Assembly (NCBI GenBank): GCA_910585005.1
Contig: CAJUCN010000003.1
Span: 194,936 to 258,935 of the forward strand
Direction: 5' to 3'
Length of the DNA stretch: 64,000 nucleotides
Origin: an uncultured Lachnospiraceae bacterium
Lineage (GTDB): Bacteria > Bacillota > Clostridia > Lachnospirales > Lachnospiraceae
Made by a program: the position numbers and the translations under genes. The notes beneath the pieces are model-generated. The model did not search any database and was not told the DNA's origin. It saw only the letters and a program-made list of their open reading frames with translations. Positions 51,601 through 61,145 of the stretch are shown piece by piece (the stretch's first letter is position 1; each line of letters starts with the position of its first letter).

Positions 51601-52490
51601 TTGAGATCCACCTTTCTTTGGCGGCAAAGGCTCTTGGCTTTAATGTTGCAACGCCGGTATTTGACGGGGCAAATGAGAACGATATCATGGATACGCTGGA
51701 TCTTGCCAATGACTATGTGAATTTGTCATGGGAGGAGTTTGAGGCGAAGCATAAAGAAGAACTTCTTCCGGAAGTAATGGATTATTTATATAAAAACCGG
51801 GATCACAGGGAGCTTTGGAAAGGTGTACCGATTTCCAGGGACGGTAAAGTGAGACTCCGTGACGGACGGACTGGTGAATACTTTGACAGCCCGGTTACCA
51901 TCGGACACATGCATTATCTGAAATTGCATCATCTGGTTGATGATAAGATCCATGCCCGTTCTACGGGTCCTTACTCACTGGTAACACAGCAGCCTTTAGG
52001 TGGTAAAGCACAGTTCGGTGGCCAGCGTTTTGGGGAAATGGAAGTTTGGGCGCTGGAAGCTTATGGCGCTTCCTATACGTTACAGGAGATCCTGACTGTG
52101 AAATCGGATGACGTAGTAGGCCGTGTTAAGACGTATGAAGCGATCATAAAGGGAGACAATATCCCGGAACCGGGTATCCCGGAATCCTTTAAGGTTCTTC
52201 TGAAGGAGTTACAGTCTCTTGGCCTGGATGTAAGGGTGCTCAGAGATAATAATACAGAAGTTGAGATCATGGAAACCATTGATTACGGAGATACGGATTA
52301 CCGTTACGAAATCGAGGGTGAAAACAAGAACTATGATTACGACAAAGGATCCTTCTCCTCGATGGGATACCAGCAGCAGGAGTTTGATGAGGACAGCGGT
52401 GAGCTTGTAAGCAGTGAGGATGAGGATGACCTGGATGAATTCCCGGAAGATGAGTTTGACGAGTTGGAATCTGAGCCATTTGACGAATAA
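48627..52490 (+). CDS. rpoB: DNA-directed RNA polymerase subunit beta
   Basis: Core polymerase subunit, 1287 residues. The rifampicin-pocket stretch [20 protein letters not shown] followed by [10 protein letters not shown] is the wild-type form (Ser, Gln, Asp, His and Arg positions intact), so no rifampicin-resistance change is seen. [20 protein letters not shown] and [19 protein letters not shown] are active-site regions. The C terminus ends in a long acidic tail ([20 protein letters not shown]) typical of Clostridia. ATG 48627 follows CGGGGTGAATAGTCG. rpoC starts 34 bases after. Confidence 0.99.
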   Translation: [1287 protein letters not shown]

Positions 52491-52524
52491 ACAGCCCAGA
52501 CTTTGAAAGGAGTATGATATAACG

Positions 52525-55500
52525 ATGTCAGAAACAAAGCAAGAAGTATATCAGCCGATGACATTTGATGCCATCAGAATAGGTTTAGCATCACCTGAGA
52601 AGATCAGGGAATGGTCAAGGGGCGAGGTACTAAAACCGGAAACCATTAATTACAGAACCTTAAAGCCTGAAAAAGACGGACTGTTCTGTGAGAGGATCTT
52701 TGGACCCAGTAAAGACTGGGAATGTCACTGTGGTAAATACAAAAAGATCCGGTATAAAGGCGTTGTCTGCGACCGCTGCGGGGTGGAAGTTACCAAGGCA
52801 AGTGTGCGTAGGGAACGGATGGGGCACATTGAGCTTGCTGCGCCGGTGTCACATATCTGGTATTTTAAAGGAATTCCCAGCCGTATGGGGCTGATTCTTG
52901 ATCTGTCACCCAGGGTACTGGAAAAGGTACTTTATTTTGCTTCGTATATTGTCCTTGATAAGGGGGATACCGGTCTGGAATACAAACAGGTATTGTCTGA
53001 AAAGGAATATCAGGATGCAAGGGAAACATGGGGAAATAAGTTCCGTGTGGGTATGGGCGCTGAAGCGATCAAAGAGCTTTTGCAGGCAATTGACCTGGAA
53101 ACGGAAGCCGGGGAATTGAAGACCGGGCTGAAAGAATCTACAGGCCAAAAGAGAGCCAGGATCATCAAGAGACTGGAAGTAGTGGAAGCTTTCAGAGAAT
53201 CAGGCAATGAACCGTCCTGGATGATCATGGATGCTATTCCGGTGATCCCACCGGATATCCGTCCTATGGTACAGCTTGACGGTGGCAGATTTGCAACCTC
53301 CGATTTGAATGATTTATATAGAAGAATTATTAACCGTAATAACCGTCTTAAGAGGCTGCTAGAGTTAGGGGCGCCGGATATTATTGTCCGCAATGAAAAG
53401 AGAATGCTCCAGGAAGCGGTAGACGCTTTGATCGATAATGGAAGACGTGGCAGGCCGGTAACAGGCCCTGGTAACAGGGCGTTAAAGTCCCTGTCTGATA
53501 TGCTGAAAGGTAAAGCAGGGCGTTTCCGCCAGAACCTGTTAGGTAAACGTGTGGACTATTCAGGGCGTTCCGTTATCGTGGTAGGGCCGGAACTGAAGAT
53601 TTATCAGTGCGGTCTTCCTAAGGAAATGGCAATTGAGCTGTTTAAACCCTTTGTGATGAAGGAGTTGGTGGCAAGAGGCATTTCCCAAAATATAAAGAAT
53701 GCAAAGAAACTGGTGGAAAGACTGGATACCCAGGTGTGGGATGTGCTTGAGGAAGTTATTAAGGAGCATCCGGTTATGTTAAACCGTGCGCCTACCTTAC
53801 ACAGGCTTGGAATCCAGGCCTTTGAGCCTATTCTGGTAGAGGGTAAGGCAATTAAGCTCCACCCGCTTGTTTGTACTGCTTTTAATGCGGACTTTGACGG
53901 TGACCAGATGGCAGTTCACCTTCCTCTTTCCGTGGAAGCACAGGCAGAGTGCCGGTTCTTATTGCTGTCACCGAACAATCTGCTGAAACCTTCTGATGGA
54001 GGCCCGGTTGCCGTTCCTTCACAGGATATGGTACTTGGGATTTATTACCTGACCCAGGAAAGACCCGGTGCGTTAGGCGAAGGCAGATTTTATAAGAATG
54101 TAAATGAAGCGATATTGGCATATGAAAATGGCGCATGTACCCTGCATTCTAAGATTAAGGTGCGTGTGACTAAGAAAAATGCCGATGGAGAAGAAATATC
54201 AGGGATTGTGGAGTCTACGCTGGGACGTTTCCTTTTTAATGAAATCCTTCCCCAGGACTTGGGTTATGTGGACAGAAGCAAGCCGGAAAACCTCCTTTTG
54301 CCGGAAGTGGATTTCCATGTAGGGAAAAAGCAGTTAAAACAGATCCTTGAAAAGGTCATTAACACACATGGCGCTTCTGTTACGGCGGAAGTGTTGGATT
54401 TGATTAAGTCCACTGGATATAAGTATTCCACGAAGGCGGCGATGACGGTTTCCATTTCGGATATGACGGTGCCTGCACAGAAGCAGGAAATGCTGGAAGA
54501 AGCGCAGACCACGGTTGATAAGATCTCCCAGAACTTTAGAAGAGGTCTGATTACGGAAGAGGAAAGATACCGTGCAGTGGTTGAGACATGGAATGAGACA
54601 GATAAGAAGCTTACCGATGTGCTTTTGGCAGGTTTGGACAAATACAACAATATTTTCATGATGGCTGACTCCGGAGCCCGTGGTTCTAATCAGCAGATTA
54701 AGCAGCTTGCCGGTATGCGTGGCCTGATGGCGGATACCACAGGTAGAACCATTGAGCTTCCTATCAAGTCAAACTTCCGTGAGGGACTGGATGTATTGGA
54801 GTACTTTATGTCCGCACATGGCGCCCGTAAAGGTCTGTCCGATACCGCGCTGCGTACGGCTGACTCCGGTTATCTGACCAGACGTATGGTTGACGTTTCA
54901 CAAGAGCTGATCATCCGCGAAGTGGATTGTATGGAAAGCAAGGATACCATTCCTGGAATGTGGGTATCTGCATTTATGGATGGTAAGGAAACCATTGAAG
55001 GGTTAAAGGACAGAATTACGGGAAGATATTCCTGTGAGGAAATTAAAGACAGAGATGGAAATGTTATCGTTAAGCCTAACCACATGATCACGCCCAGCCG
55101 TGCGGCAAAGATCCTTAGTGTGGGGGTAGACGAAAACGGGAATCCGGTTGAAAAAGTAAAGATCCGTACCATTCTCACCTGCCGTTCCCATGTGGGAATC
55201 TGTGCAAAGTGTTATGGGGCAAATATGGCAACAGGCGAAGCAGTGCAGGTAGGTGAGGCTGTGGGTATCATTGCGGCACAGTCGATCGGTGAGCCGGGTA
55301 CCCAGCTTACCATGCGTACCTTCCATACGGGCGGCGTTGCCGGTGATGATATTACCCAGGGTCTTCCCCGTGTTGAGGAGCTTTTTGAGGCAAGAAAGCC
55401 GAAAGGTCTTGCGATCATTGCAGAATTTGGCGGTGTTGCAACCATTAAGGACACGAAGAAGAAACGTGAGATCGTGATCACAAATGATGAAACCGGAGAA

Positions 55501-56238
55501 TCGAAGACTTATCTGATTCCTTATGGATCAAGGATTAAAGTGCTTGATGGCGCTGTACTGGAAGCCGGCGACGAACTGACAGAAGGAAGCGTCAACCCTC
55601 ATGACCTTCTCAAGATTAAAGGAATCCGTGCAGTCCAGGATTATATGCTGCGCGAGGTGCAGAGGGTATACCGTTTGCAGGGTGTTGATATCAGTGATAA
55701 GCATATTGAAGTTATCGTGCGTCAGATGCTTAAGAAGGTCAGGATCGAGAATAATGGCGATACAGACTTCCTGCCCGGAACATTGGTGGATGTGCTGGAG
55801 TACGAAGACATTAATGAGCAGCTTTTTGCAGAGGGCAAAGAATTGGCAGAAGGCAAGCAGGTGATGCTTGGAATTACCAAAGCGGCATTGGCTACCAATT
55901 CCTTCTTATCTGCCGCATCCTTCCAGGAGACAACGAAGGTTCTCACGGAGGCGGCGATCAAAGGGAAGAGCGATCCGCTGATCGGCCTTAAGGAAAATGT
56001 GATCATTGGTAAGCTGATTCCGGCAGGTACCGGTATGAAGCGTTACCGCAGTACGATGCTTTCCACGGATGTGAATGAAGATACAAGTGTGGAGGCAGCG
56101 ATAGAAGACGAGCTGATGGATGAGGATATGGAACTTTCCTTTGAAGAGGAGCTTGAGGAAGAATTTGCAGAGTTCGCAGACGAAGAAGAGGCAATAGAGG
56201 ATGAAGATGCTCTGGTATCTGCGGCAGTAGAAGAATAA
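52525..56238 (+). CDS. rpoC: DNA-directed RNA polymerase subunit beta'
   Basis: Catalytic subunit, 1237 residues. Zinc-ribbon Cys67, Cys69, Cys82 and Cys85 lie near the N terminus. The active-site NADFDGDQM, with three Asp binding the catalytic magnesium, begins near residue 454. The trigger-loop and bridge-helix region (SFREGL-like SNFREGLDVLEYFMSAHGAR, then KGLSDTALRTADSGYLTRRM) is normal, and AAQSIGEPGTQLTMRTFHTG follows. Like rpoB it ends in an acidic tail. AAAGGAG precedes ATG 52525. Confidence 0.99.
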   Translation: MSETKQEVYQPMTFDAIRIGLASPEKIREWSRGEVLKPETINYRTLKPEKDGLFCERIFGPSKDWECHCGKYKKIRYKGVVCDRCGVEVTKASVRRERMGHIELAAPVSHIWYFKGIPSRMGLILDLSPRVLEKVLYFASYIVLDKGDTGLEYKQVLSEKEYQDARETWGNKFRVGMGAEAIKELLQAIDLETEAGELKTGLKESTGQKRARIIKRLEVVEAFRESGNEPSWMIMDAIPVIPPDIRPMVQLDGGRFATSDLNDLYRRIINRNNRLKRLLELGAPDIIVRNEKRMLQEAVDALIDNGRRGRPVTGPGNRALKSLSDMLKGKAGRFRQNLLGKRVDYSGRSVIVVGPELKIYQCGLPKEMAIELFKPFVMKELVARGISQNIKNAKKLVERLDTQVWDVLEEVIKEHPVMLNRAPTLHRLGIQAFEPILVEGKAIKLHPLVCTAFNADFDGDQMAVHLPLSVEAQAECRFLLLSPNNLLKPSDGGPVAVPSQDMVLGIYYLTQERPGALGEGRFYKNVNEAILAYENGACTLHSKIKVRVTKKNADGEEISGIVESTLGRFLFNEILPQDLGYVDRSKPENLLLPEVDFHVGKKQLKQILEKVINTHGASVTAEVLDLIKSTGYKYSTKAAMTVSISDMTVPAQKQEMLEEAQTTVDKISQNFRRGLITEEERYRAVVETWNETDKKLTDVLLAGLDKYNNIFMMADSGARGSNQQIKQLAGMRGLMADTTGRTIELPIKSNFREGLDVLEYFMSAHGARKGLSDTALRTADSGYLTRRMVDVSQELIIREVDCMESKDTIPGMWVSAFMDGKETIEGLKDRITGRYSCEEIKDRDGNVIVKPNHMITPSRAAKILSVGVDENGNPVEKVKIRTILTCRSHVGICAKCYGANMATGEAVQVGEAVGIIAAQSIGEPGTQLTMRTFHTGGVAGDDITQGLPRVEELFEARKPKGLAIIAEFGGVATIKDTKKKREIVITNDETGESKTYLIPYGSRIKVLDGAVLEAGDELTEGSVNPHDLLKIKGIRAVQDYMLREVQRVYRLQGVDISDKHIEVIVRQMLKKVRIENNGDTDFLPGTLVDVLEYEDINEQLFAEGKELAEGKQVMLGITKAALATNSFLSAASFQETTKVLTEAAIKGKSDPLIGLKENVIIGKLIPAGTGMKRYRSTMLSTDVNEDTSVEAAIEDELMDEDMELSFEEELEEEFAEFADEEEAIEDEDALVSAAVEE

Positions 56239-56251
56239 AGACTATCAAAAT

Positions 56252-56285
56252 GACCCGGCAGTCAGGAACATGCCGGGTTGTTTTT
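56252..56285 (+). terminator. Terminator after rpoC
   Basis: CCCGGCA pairs with TGCCGGG (56254-56260 with 56271-56277), followed by TTGTTTTT. Confidence 0.88.
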
Positions 56286-56317
56286 CGGAAAACACAAGAA
56301 AATTATCAGGAAAGATA

Positions 56318-56346
56318 TTGACAACCCAAAATTCTGCAAGTATACT
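56318..56346 (+). promoter_or_regulatory. Sigma-A promoter of rpsL-rpsG-fusA
   Basis: TTGACA (56318-56323), 17-base spacer, TATACT (56341-56346): near-consensus. Confidence 0.85.
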
Positions 56347-56429
56347 ATCTTAGTGTGCATTGATGGGCGCATGGGTTTTGTTGCCCAAAATGACAGAACT
56401 ATTAATTTATAAACAGGAGGTGAAACAGA

Positions 56430-56852
56430 ATGCCAACATTTAACCAGTTAGTCAGAAAAGGACGTCAGACATCAGTGAAGAAGTCAACGGCTCCCGCTTT
56501 TCAGAAAGGATGGAACTCCCTTCACAAGAAAGCAACCGATACTTCTGCTCCTCAGAAGAGAGGTGTTTGTACTGCTGTTAAGACAGCAACCCCCAAGAAG
56601 CCTAACTCAGCTCTGCGTAAAATTGCCAGAGTACGTCTTTCCAACGGGATTGAGGTAACAAGCTACATCCCCGGTGAAGGCCACAACCTTCAGGAGCACA
56701 GCGTTGTTCTTATCAGAGGCGGGAGAGTAAAGGACTTACCCGGTACAAGATACCATATTATCAGAGGTACGCTTGATACTGCTGGAGTTGCCAACAGGAA
56801 ACAGGCTCGTTCCAAATATGGCGCTAAGAGGCCTAAGGCTGCTAAGAAATAG
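56430..56852 (+). CDS. rpsL: 30S ribosomal protein S12
   Basis: Decoding-centre protein. TPKKPNSALRKIARVRLSNG and GGRVKDLPGTRYHIIRGTLD are invariant regions; the Lys residues whose change gives streptomycin resistance (in PKKPNS and RVKDLPG) are wild type. Length 140 is normal, and ATG 56430 follows AGGAGGTGAAACAGA. Confidence 0.99.
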   Translation: MPTFNQLVRKGRQTSVKKSTAPAFQKGWNSLHKKATDTSAPQKRGVCTAVKTATPKKPNSALRKIARVRLSNGIEVTSYIPGEGHNLQEHSVVLIRGGRVKDLPGTRYHIIRGTLDTAGVANRKQARSKYGAKRPKAAKK

Positions 56853-57039
56853 CCATTGGAGCAGATTGGACCCACAAATGTAAGCTAATTTAGTGTTGGA
56901 ATTCTGTTACGAGATAAATTCCGCCAGGGGCGGAGGTTTGTTTGTAATGAGATTAACCCGCACGAACACAATAGGTGAGATTAGAATGACACACTGTGAG
57001 TACCGATGAATTAATTAAGTAATTAAGGAGGGAAGAACC

Positions 57040-57510
57040 GTGCCACGTAAAGGACATATTCAAAAGAGAGACGTATTAGCAGATCCTTTATACAATAACA
57101 AAGTGGTTACCAAGCTTATCAACAACATTATGCTGGATGGTAAGAAAGGGGTAGCTCAGAAGATCGTATACGGCGCATTTGCTAAAGTAGAAGAGAAGTC
57201 AGGCAAGCCGGCTCTTGAAGTTTTTGAAGAGGCAATGAACAATATCATGCCTGTTCTTGAAGTTAAGGCAAGACGTATCGGTGGCGCTACTTATCAGGTG
57301 CCCATCGAGGTAAGACCTGACAGACGTCAGGCGCTTGCTCTTCGTTGGCTTACAATGTTTTCTCGCAAGAGAGGCGAAAAGACAATGAAGGACAGACTGG
57401 CTAATGAGATTCTCGATGCTGCAAACAATACCGGTGCAGCAGTTAAGAGAAAAGAAGATATGCACAAAATGGCAGAGGCAAACAAGGCTTTCTCACATTA
57501 CCGTTTCTAG
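57040..57510 (+). CDS. rpsG: 30S ribosomal protein S7
   Basis: Head-assembly protein of the small subunit that binds 16S rRNA. RKGHIQKRDVLADPLYNNKV, VEVRP-like VPIEVRPDRRQALALRWLTM and REDMHKMAEANKAFSHYRF fit the family. Length 156 is normal. The start is GTG 57040 with AAGGAGGG. The 187-base gap after rpsL holds a GC-rich stretch (CCGCCAGGGGCGG near 56928-56940) that could pair, possibly an S7-type control site; this is unproven. Confidence 0.98.
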   Translation: MPRKGHIQKRDVLADPLYNNKVVTKLINNIMLDGKKGVAQKIVYGAFAKVEEKSGKPALEVFEEAMNNIMPVLEVKARRIGGATYQVPIEVRPDRRQALALRWLTMFSRKRGEKTMKDRLANEILDAANNTGAAVKRKEDMHKMAEANKAFSHYRF

Positions 57511-57584
57511 TAAGCAGATGCGTTATGTATTTGTTTATGGGGATGGAAAGCTTTTGCCCAGACTAATATAAGGAGGAAAAACCT

Positions 57585-59702
57585 TTGGCTGGAAGAGAAT
57601 ATCCATTGGAGAGAACCAGAAACATTGGTATTATGGCTCATATCGATGCAGGTAAGACTACTCTGACAGAGCGTATCTTATACTACACCGGTGTTAACTA
57701 TAAGATTGGGGATACTCATGAAGGAACTGCTACCATGGACTGGATGGAACAGGAGCAGGAAAGAGGTATCACCATCACATCAGCCGCTACCACATGCCAC
57801 TGGACTTTGGAAGAAAATTGTAAACCCAAGCCGGGTGCGTTAGAGCATCGTATCAATATTATCGATACTCCTGGACACGTTGACTTCACAGTGGAAGTTG
57901 AACGTTCCCTGCGTGTACTCGATGGCGCTGTAGGCGTATTCTGTGCAAAAGGCGGTGTTGAACCCCAGTCAGAAAACGTATGGCGTCAGGCTGACACCTA
58001 CAATGTACCGAGAATGGCATTTATTAATAAAATGGACATTTTAGGAGCCAATTTCTACGGGGCTGTAGAACAGATTAAGACCAGGCTTGGCAAAAATGCG
58101 ATCATCCTTCAACTGCCTATTGGCAAGGAAGATGAATTTAAAGGAATTATTGATTTATTTGAAATGAAAGCATACATCTATAATGATGATAAGGGAGAAG
58201 ACATTGATGTTACGGATATCCCTGACGACATGAAGGATGATGCAGAATTATACCGTTCAGAACTTATTGAAAAGATCTGTGAGTTAGATGATGATCTGAC
58301 AATGATGTATCTGGAGGGTGAGGAACCTTCCGTGGAAGAAATGAAAAAAGTTCTGCGTAAGGCTACTTGCGAATGTACGGCAGTGCCTGTGTGCTGCGGT
58401 TCTGCGTACAGAAATAAGGGCGTACAAAAGCTTTTGGATGCAGTTTTAGAGTATATGCCTGCTCCCACAGATATCCCGGCAATTACGGGAACAGATTTGG
58501 ATGGGAATGAAGTGGAAAGACATTCTTCTGATGAAGAACCTTTTTCTGCACTGGCATTTAAGATTATGGCTGACCCTTTTGTAGGTAAGCTTGCATTCTT
58601 TAGAGTATATTCCGGTATGATGAACTCCGGTTCTTATGTACTGAACGCAACAAAAGGTAAAAAGGAACGTGTAGGACGTATCCTTCAGATGCATGCAAAT
58701 AAGAGGGCGGAACTGGATAAGGTTTATTCCGGTGATATTGCTGCAGCGGTTGGATTTAAGTTTACCACCACTGGCGATACTATCTGTGATGAGCAGCATC
58801 CTGTAATCCTTGAGTCTATGGAATTTCCGGAACCTGTTATTGAGCTTGCTATTGAGCCCAAGACGAAAGCAGGACAGGGTAAGATGGGCGAGGCCCTTGC
58901 AAAGCTGGCAGAAGAAGATCCTACTTTCCGTGCTCATACCGATCAGGAAACAGGACAGACGATCATTGCTGGTATGGGAGAGCTTCACCTGGAGATTATC
59001 GTAGACAGACTTCTGCGCGAATTTAAGGTGGAGGCAAATGTAGGTGCGCCTCAAGTTGCTTATAAGGAAACCTTTACCAAGACAGTAGAGGTGGATTCCA
59101 AATACGCAAAGCAGTCCGGTGGCCGTGGTCAGTACGGACATTGTAAAGTACGTTTTGAGCCTATGGATGCCAATGGAGAAGAACTGTTTAAGTTTGAATC
59201 CACTGTAGTCGGCGGTGCAATTCCGAAGGAATATATCCCGGCTGTAGGTGAAGGTATCGAGGAAGCTTCTAAGTGCGGTATCTTGGGTGGTTTCCCGGTA
59301 TTGGGCGTTCATGCTACTGTATATGACGGTTCTTATCATGAGGTCGATTCCTCTGAAATGGCATTCCACATTGCCGGTTCTATGGCGTTTAAGGATGCTA
59401 TGCAGAAAGCAAGCCCGATCTTGCTTGAGCCGATCATGAAAGTGGAAGTTACTATGCCGGAAGACTATATGGGCGATGTAATCGGAGATATCAATTCCCG
59501 TCGTGGACGTATTGAAGGTATGGAAGATATCGGTGGCGGCAAGATGGTAAAAGCATATGTCCCACTTTCCGAAATGTTTGGTTATGCTACAGACCTTCGT
59601 TCCAGGACACAGGGACGTGGTAACTATTCCATGTTCTTTGAAAAGTATGAGCCGGTTCCGAAGAGCGTACAAGAAAAAGTTTTGGCAGCAAAGACGAAAT
59701 AA
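57585..59702 (+). CDS. fusA: Elongation factor G
   Basis: GTPase driving translocation. G1 is AHIDAGKTT (residues 18-26), G3 DTPGHVDF and G4 NKMD. Domain IV contains SGGRGQYGHCKVRFEP and the later SRRGRIEGMEDIGGG. 705 residues is full length. The start is TTG 57585 behind AAGGAGGAAAAACC. The last ten codons are echoed by a second copy, differing only at synonymous positions, at 59726-59755. Confidence 0.98.
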   Translation: MAGREYPLERTRNIGIMAHIDAGKTTLTERILYYTGVNYKIGDTHEGTATMDWMEQEQERGITITSAATTCHWTLEENCKPKPGALEHRINIIDTPGHVDFTVEVERSLRVLDGAVGVFCAKGGVEPQSENVWRQADTYNVPRMAFINKMDILGANFYGAVEQIKTRLGKNAIILQLPIGKEDEFKGIIDLFEMKAYIYNDDKGEDIDVTDIPDDMKDDAELYRSELIEKICELDDDLTMMYLEGEEPSVEEMKKVLRKATCECTAVPVCCGSAYRNKGVQKLLDAVLEYMPAPTDIPAITGTDLDGNEVERHSSDEEPFSALAFKIMADPFVGKLAFFRVYSGMMNSGSYVLNATKGKKERVGRILQMHANKRAELDKVYSGDIAAAVGFKFTTTGDTICDEQHPVILESMEFPEPVIELAIEPKTKAGQGKMGEALAKLAEEDPTFRAHTDQETGQTIIAGMGELHLEIIVDRLLREFKVEANVGAPQVAYKETFTKTVEVDSKYAKQSGGRGQYGHCKVRFEPMDANGEELFKFESTVVGGAIPKEYIPAVGEGIEEASKCGILGGFPVLGVHATVYDGSYHEVDSSEMAFHIAGSMAFKDAMQKASPILLEPIMKVEVTMPEDYMGDVIGDINSRRGRIEGMEDIGGGKMVKAYVPLSEMFGYATDLRSRTQGRGNYSMFFEKYEPVPKSVQEKVLAAKTK

Positions 59703-59725
59703 AGGCAAGTAAGCTTTCTCTTTCA

Positions 59726-59755
59726 GAGAAAGTCTTGGCTGCAAAGACCAAATAA
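59726..59755 (+). pseudogene. Residual second copy of the fusA 3' end
   Basis: In frame from GAG 59726 it reads EKVLAAKTK and stop, exactly the C terminus of the fusA gene ending at 59702. The two 30-base stretches differ at four bases, all third-codon positions. It is probably what remains of another fusA allele after recombination or duplication. Confidence 0.7.
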
Positions 59756-59768
59756 AAGCAATTAATGC

Positions 59769-59797
59769 TTGAAAATATCGGTGTTTTTTACTATAAT
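59769..59797 (+). promoter_or_regulatory. Sigma-A promoter of tuf
   Basis: TTGAAA (59769-59774), 17-base spacer, TATAAT (59792-59797), about 65 bases before tuf. It gives tuf a promoter separate from fusA. Confidence 0.8.
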
Positions 59798-59862
59798 CAA
59801 AGATAGCCGAGTATGAATCGAAACTATTTATTTTTCTATTATTTAAAGGAGGACTTTAAGAA

Positions 59863-61050
59863 ATGGCTAAAGCTAAATTTGACAGATCCAAAACCCATTG
59901 TAATATTGGTACCATTGGTCACGTTGATCATGGTAAAACAACTTTAACAGCAGCAATCACAAAGGTACTGTCTGAGAGAGTTGCTGGTAATGAAGCTACA
60001 GACTTCGAGAACATCGACAAGGCTCCCGAAGAGAGAGAAAGAGGTATTACAATTTCTACAGCTCACGTTGAGTACTCAACAGAGAAGAGACATTATGCAC
60101 ACGTTGACTGCCCTGGACATGCTGACTACGTTAAGAACATGATCACAGGCGCTGCTCAGATGGACGGCGCTATCTTAGTAGTAGCTGCTACCGATGGTGT
60201 TATGGCTCAGACAAAGGAGCACATCCTTCTGTCCCGTCAGGTAGGCGTGCCTTATATCGTAGTATTCATGAATAAGTGCGATATGGTAGACGATCCTGAG
60301 CTGCTTGAGCTGGTAGAGATGGAAATCACAGAACAGCTTGAAGAATATGAATTCTCAGATTGTCCGATTATTAAGGGTTCTGCTCTTAAGGCTCTGGAAG
60401 ATCCTCAGAGTGAGTGGGGCGACAAGATCATGGAACTCATGAGCACCGTTGATGATTATATTCCGGATCCTCAGAGAGAGACAGATAAGCCTTTCCTTAT
60501 GCCTGTAGAGGACGTATTTACTATCACAGGCCGTGGTACAGTTGCTACTGGTAGAGTAGAGCGTGGTACACTTCATCTTAATGAGGAAGTTGAAATCGTT
60601 GGTATCAAGGAAGAGACCCGTAAGACTGTTGTAACTGGTATCGAAATGTTCCGTAAGCTGCTTGACGAGGCTCAGGCTGGTGATAACATTGGTGCACTGC
60701 TTCGTGGTGTTCAGAGAACTGAAATCGAAAGAGGACAGGTTCTTTCCAAACCCGGTTCAGTTAAGTGCCACACAAAGTTTACCGCTCAGGTTTACGTTTT
60801 GACCAAAGATGAAGGTGGACGTCACACTCCTTTCTTCAACAACTATAGACCTCAGTTCTATTTCAGAACAACCGACGTAACTGGTGTATGTAACCTTCCT
60901 GCAGGTACAGAAATGTGTATGCCTGGTGATAACGTAGAGATGACAATTGAATTGATTCATCCTATCGCTATGGAGCAGGGTCTTACTTTTGCTATCCGTG
61001 AGGGCGGTAGAACAGTAGGTTCTGGAAGGGTTGCTACAATCATTGAGTAA
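59863..61050 (+). CDS. tuf: Elongation factor Tu
   Basis: GTPase that brings aminoacyl-tRNA to the ribosome. G1 is GHVDHGKTT (residues 19-27), G3 DCPGHADYVKNM, G4 NKCD. Domain 2 and 3 motifs such as GRGTVATGRVERG and FFNNYRPQFYFRTTDVTG are normal. Length 395 is standard. AAAGGAGGAC precedes ATG 59863. The gene ends before a good terminator, after which the mobile element begins. Confidence 0.99.
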   Translation: MAKAKFDRSKTHCNIGTIGHVDHGKTTLTAAITKVLSERVAGNEATDFENIDKAPEERERGITISTAHVEYSTEKRHYAHVDCPGHADYVKNMITGAAQMDGAILVVAATDGVMAQTKEHILLSRQVGVPYIVVFMNKCDMVDDPELLELVEMEITEQLEEYEFSDCPIIKGSALKALEDPQSEWGDKIMELMSTVDDYIPDPQRETDKPFLMPVEDVFTITGRGTVATGRVERGTLHLNEEVEIVGIKEETRKTVVTGIEMFRKLLDEAQAGDNIGALLRGVQRTEIERGQVLSKPGSVKCHTKFTAQVYVLTKDEGGRHTPFFNNYRPQFYFRTTDVTGVCNLPAGTEMCMPGDNVEMTIELIHPIAMEQGLTFAIREGGRTVGSGRVATIIE

Positions 61051-61087
61051 TTGATGGATTTGTATCAGACTTAAAGTAAAATGAGTG

Positions 61088-61121
61088 CCGCAATCCCTTG
61101 TTATGAGGGGTTGCGGTTTTC
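61088..61121 (+). terminator. Terminator after tuf
   Basis: CCGCAATCCC pairs with GGGGTTGCGG (61088-61097 with 61107-61116), then TTTTC. It marks the end of the housekeeping block. Confidence 0.85.
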
Positions 61122-61145
61122 TTATGGGCTGAAAAAAACAGCGAA

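Noticed and set aside
58446..59744. 432-codon open frame on the minus strand opposite fusA
   Set aside because: It lies wholly antisense to an intact, highly conserved gene, has no recognisable domain and no good ribosome binding site.
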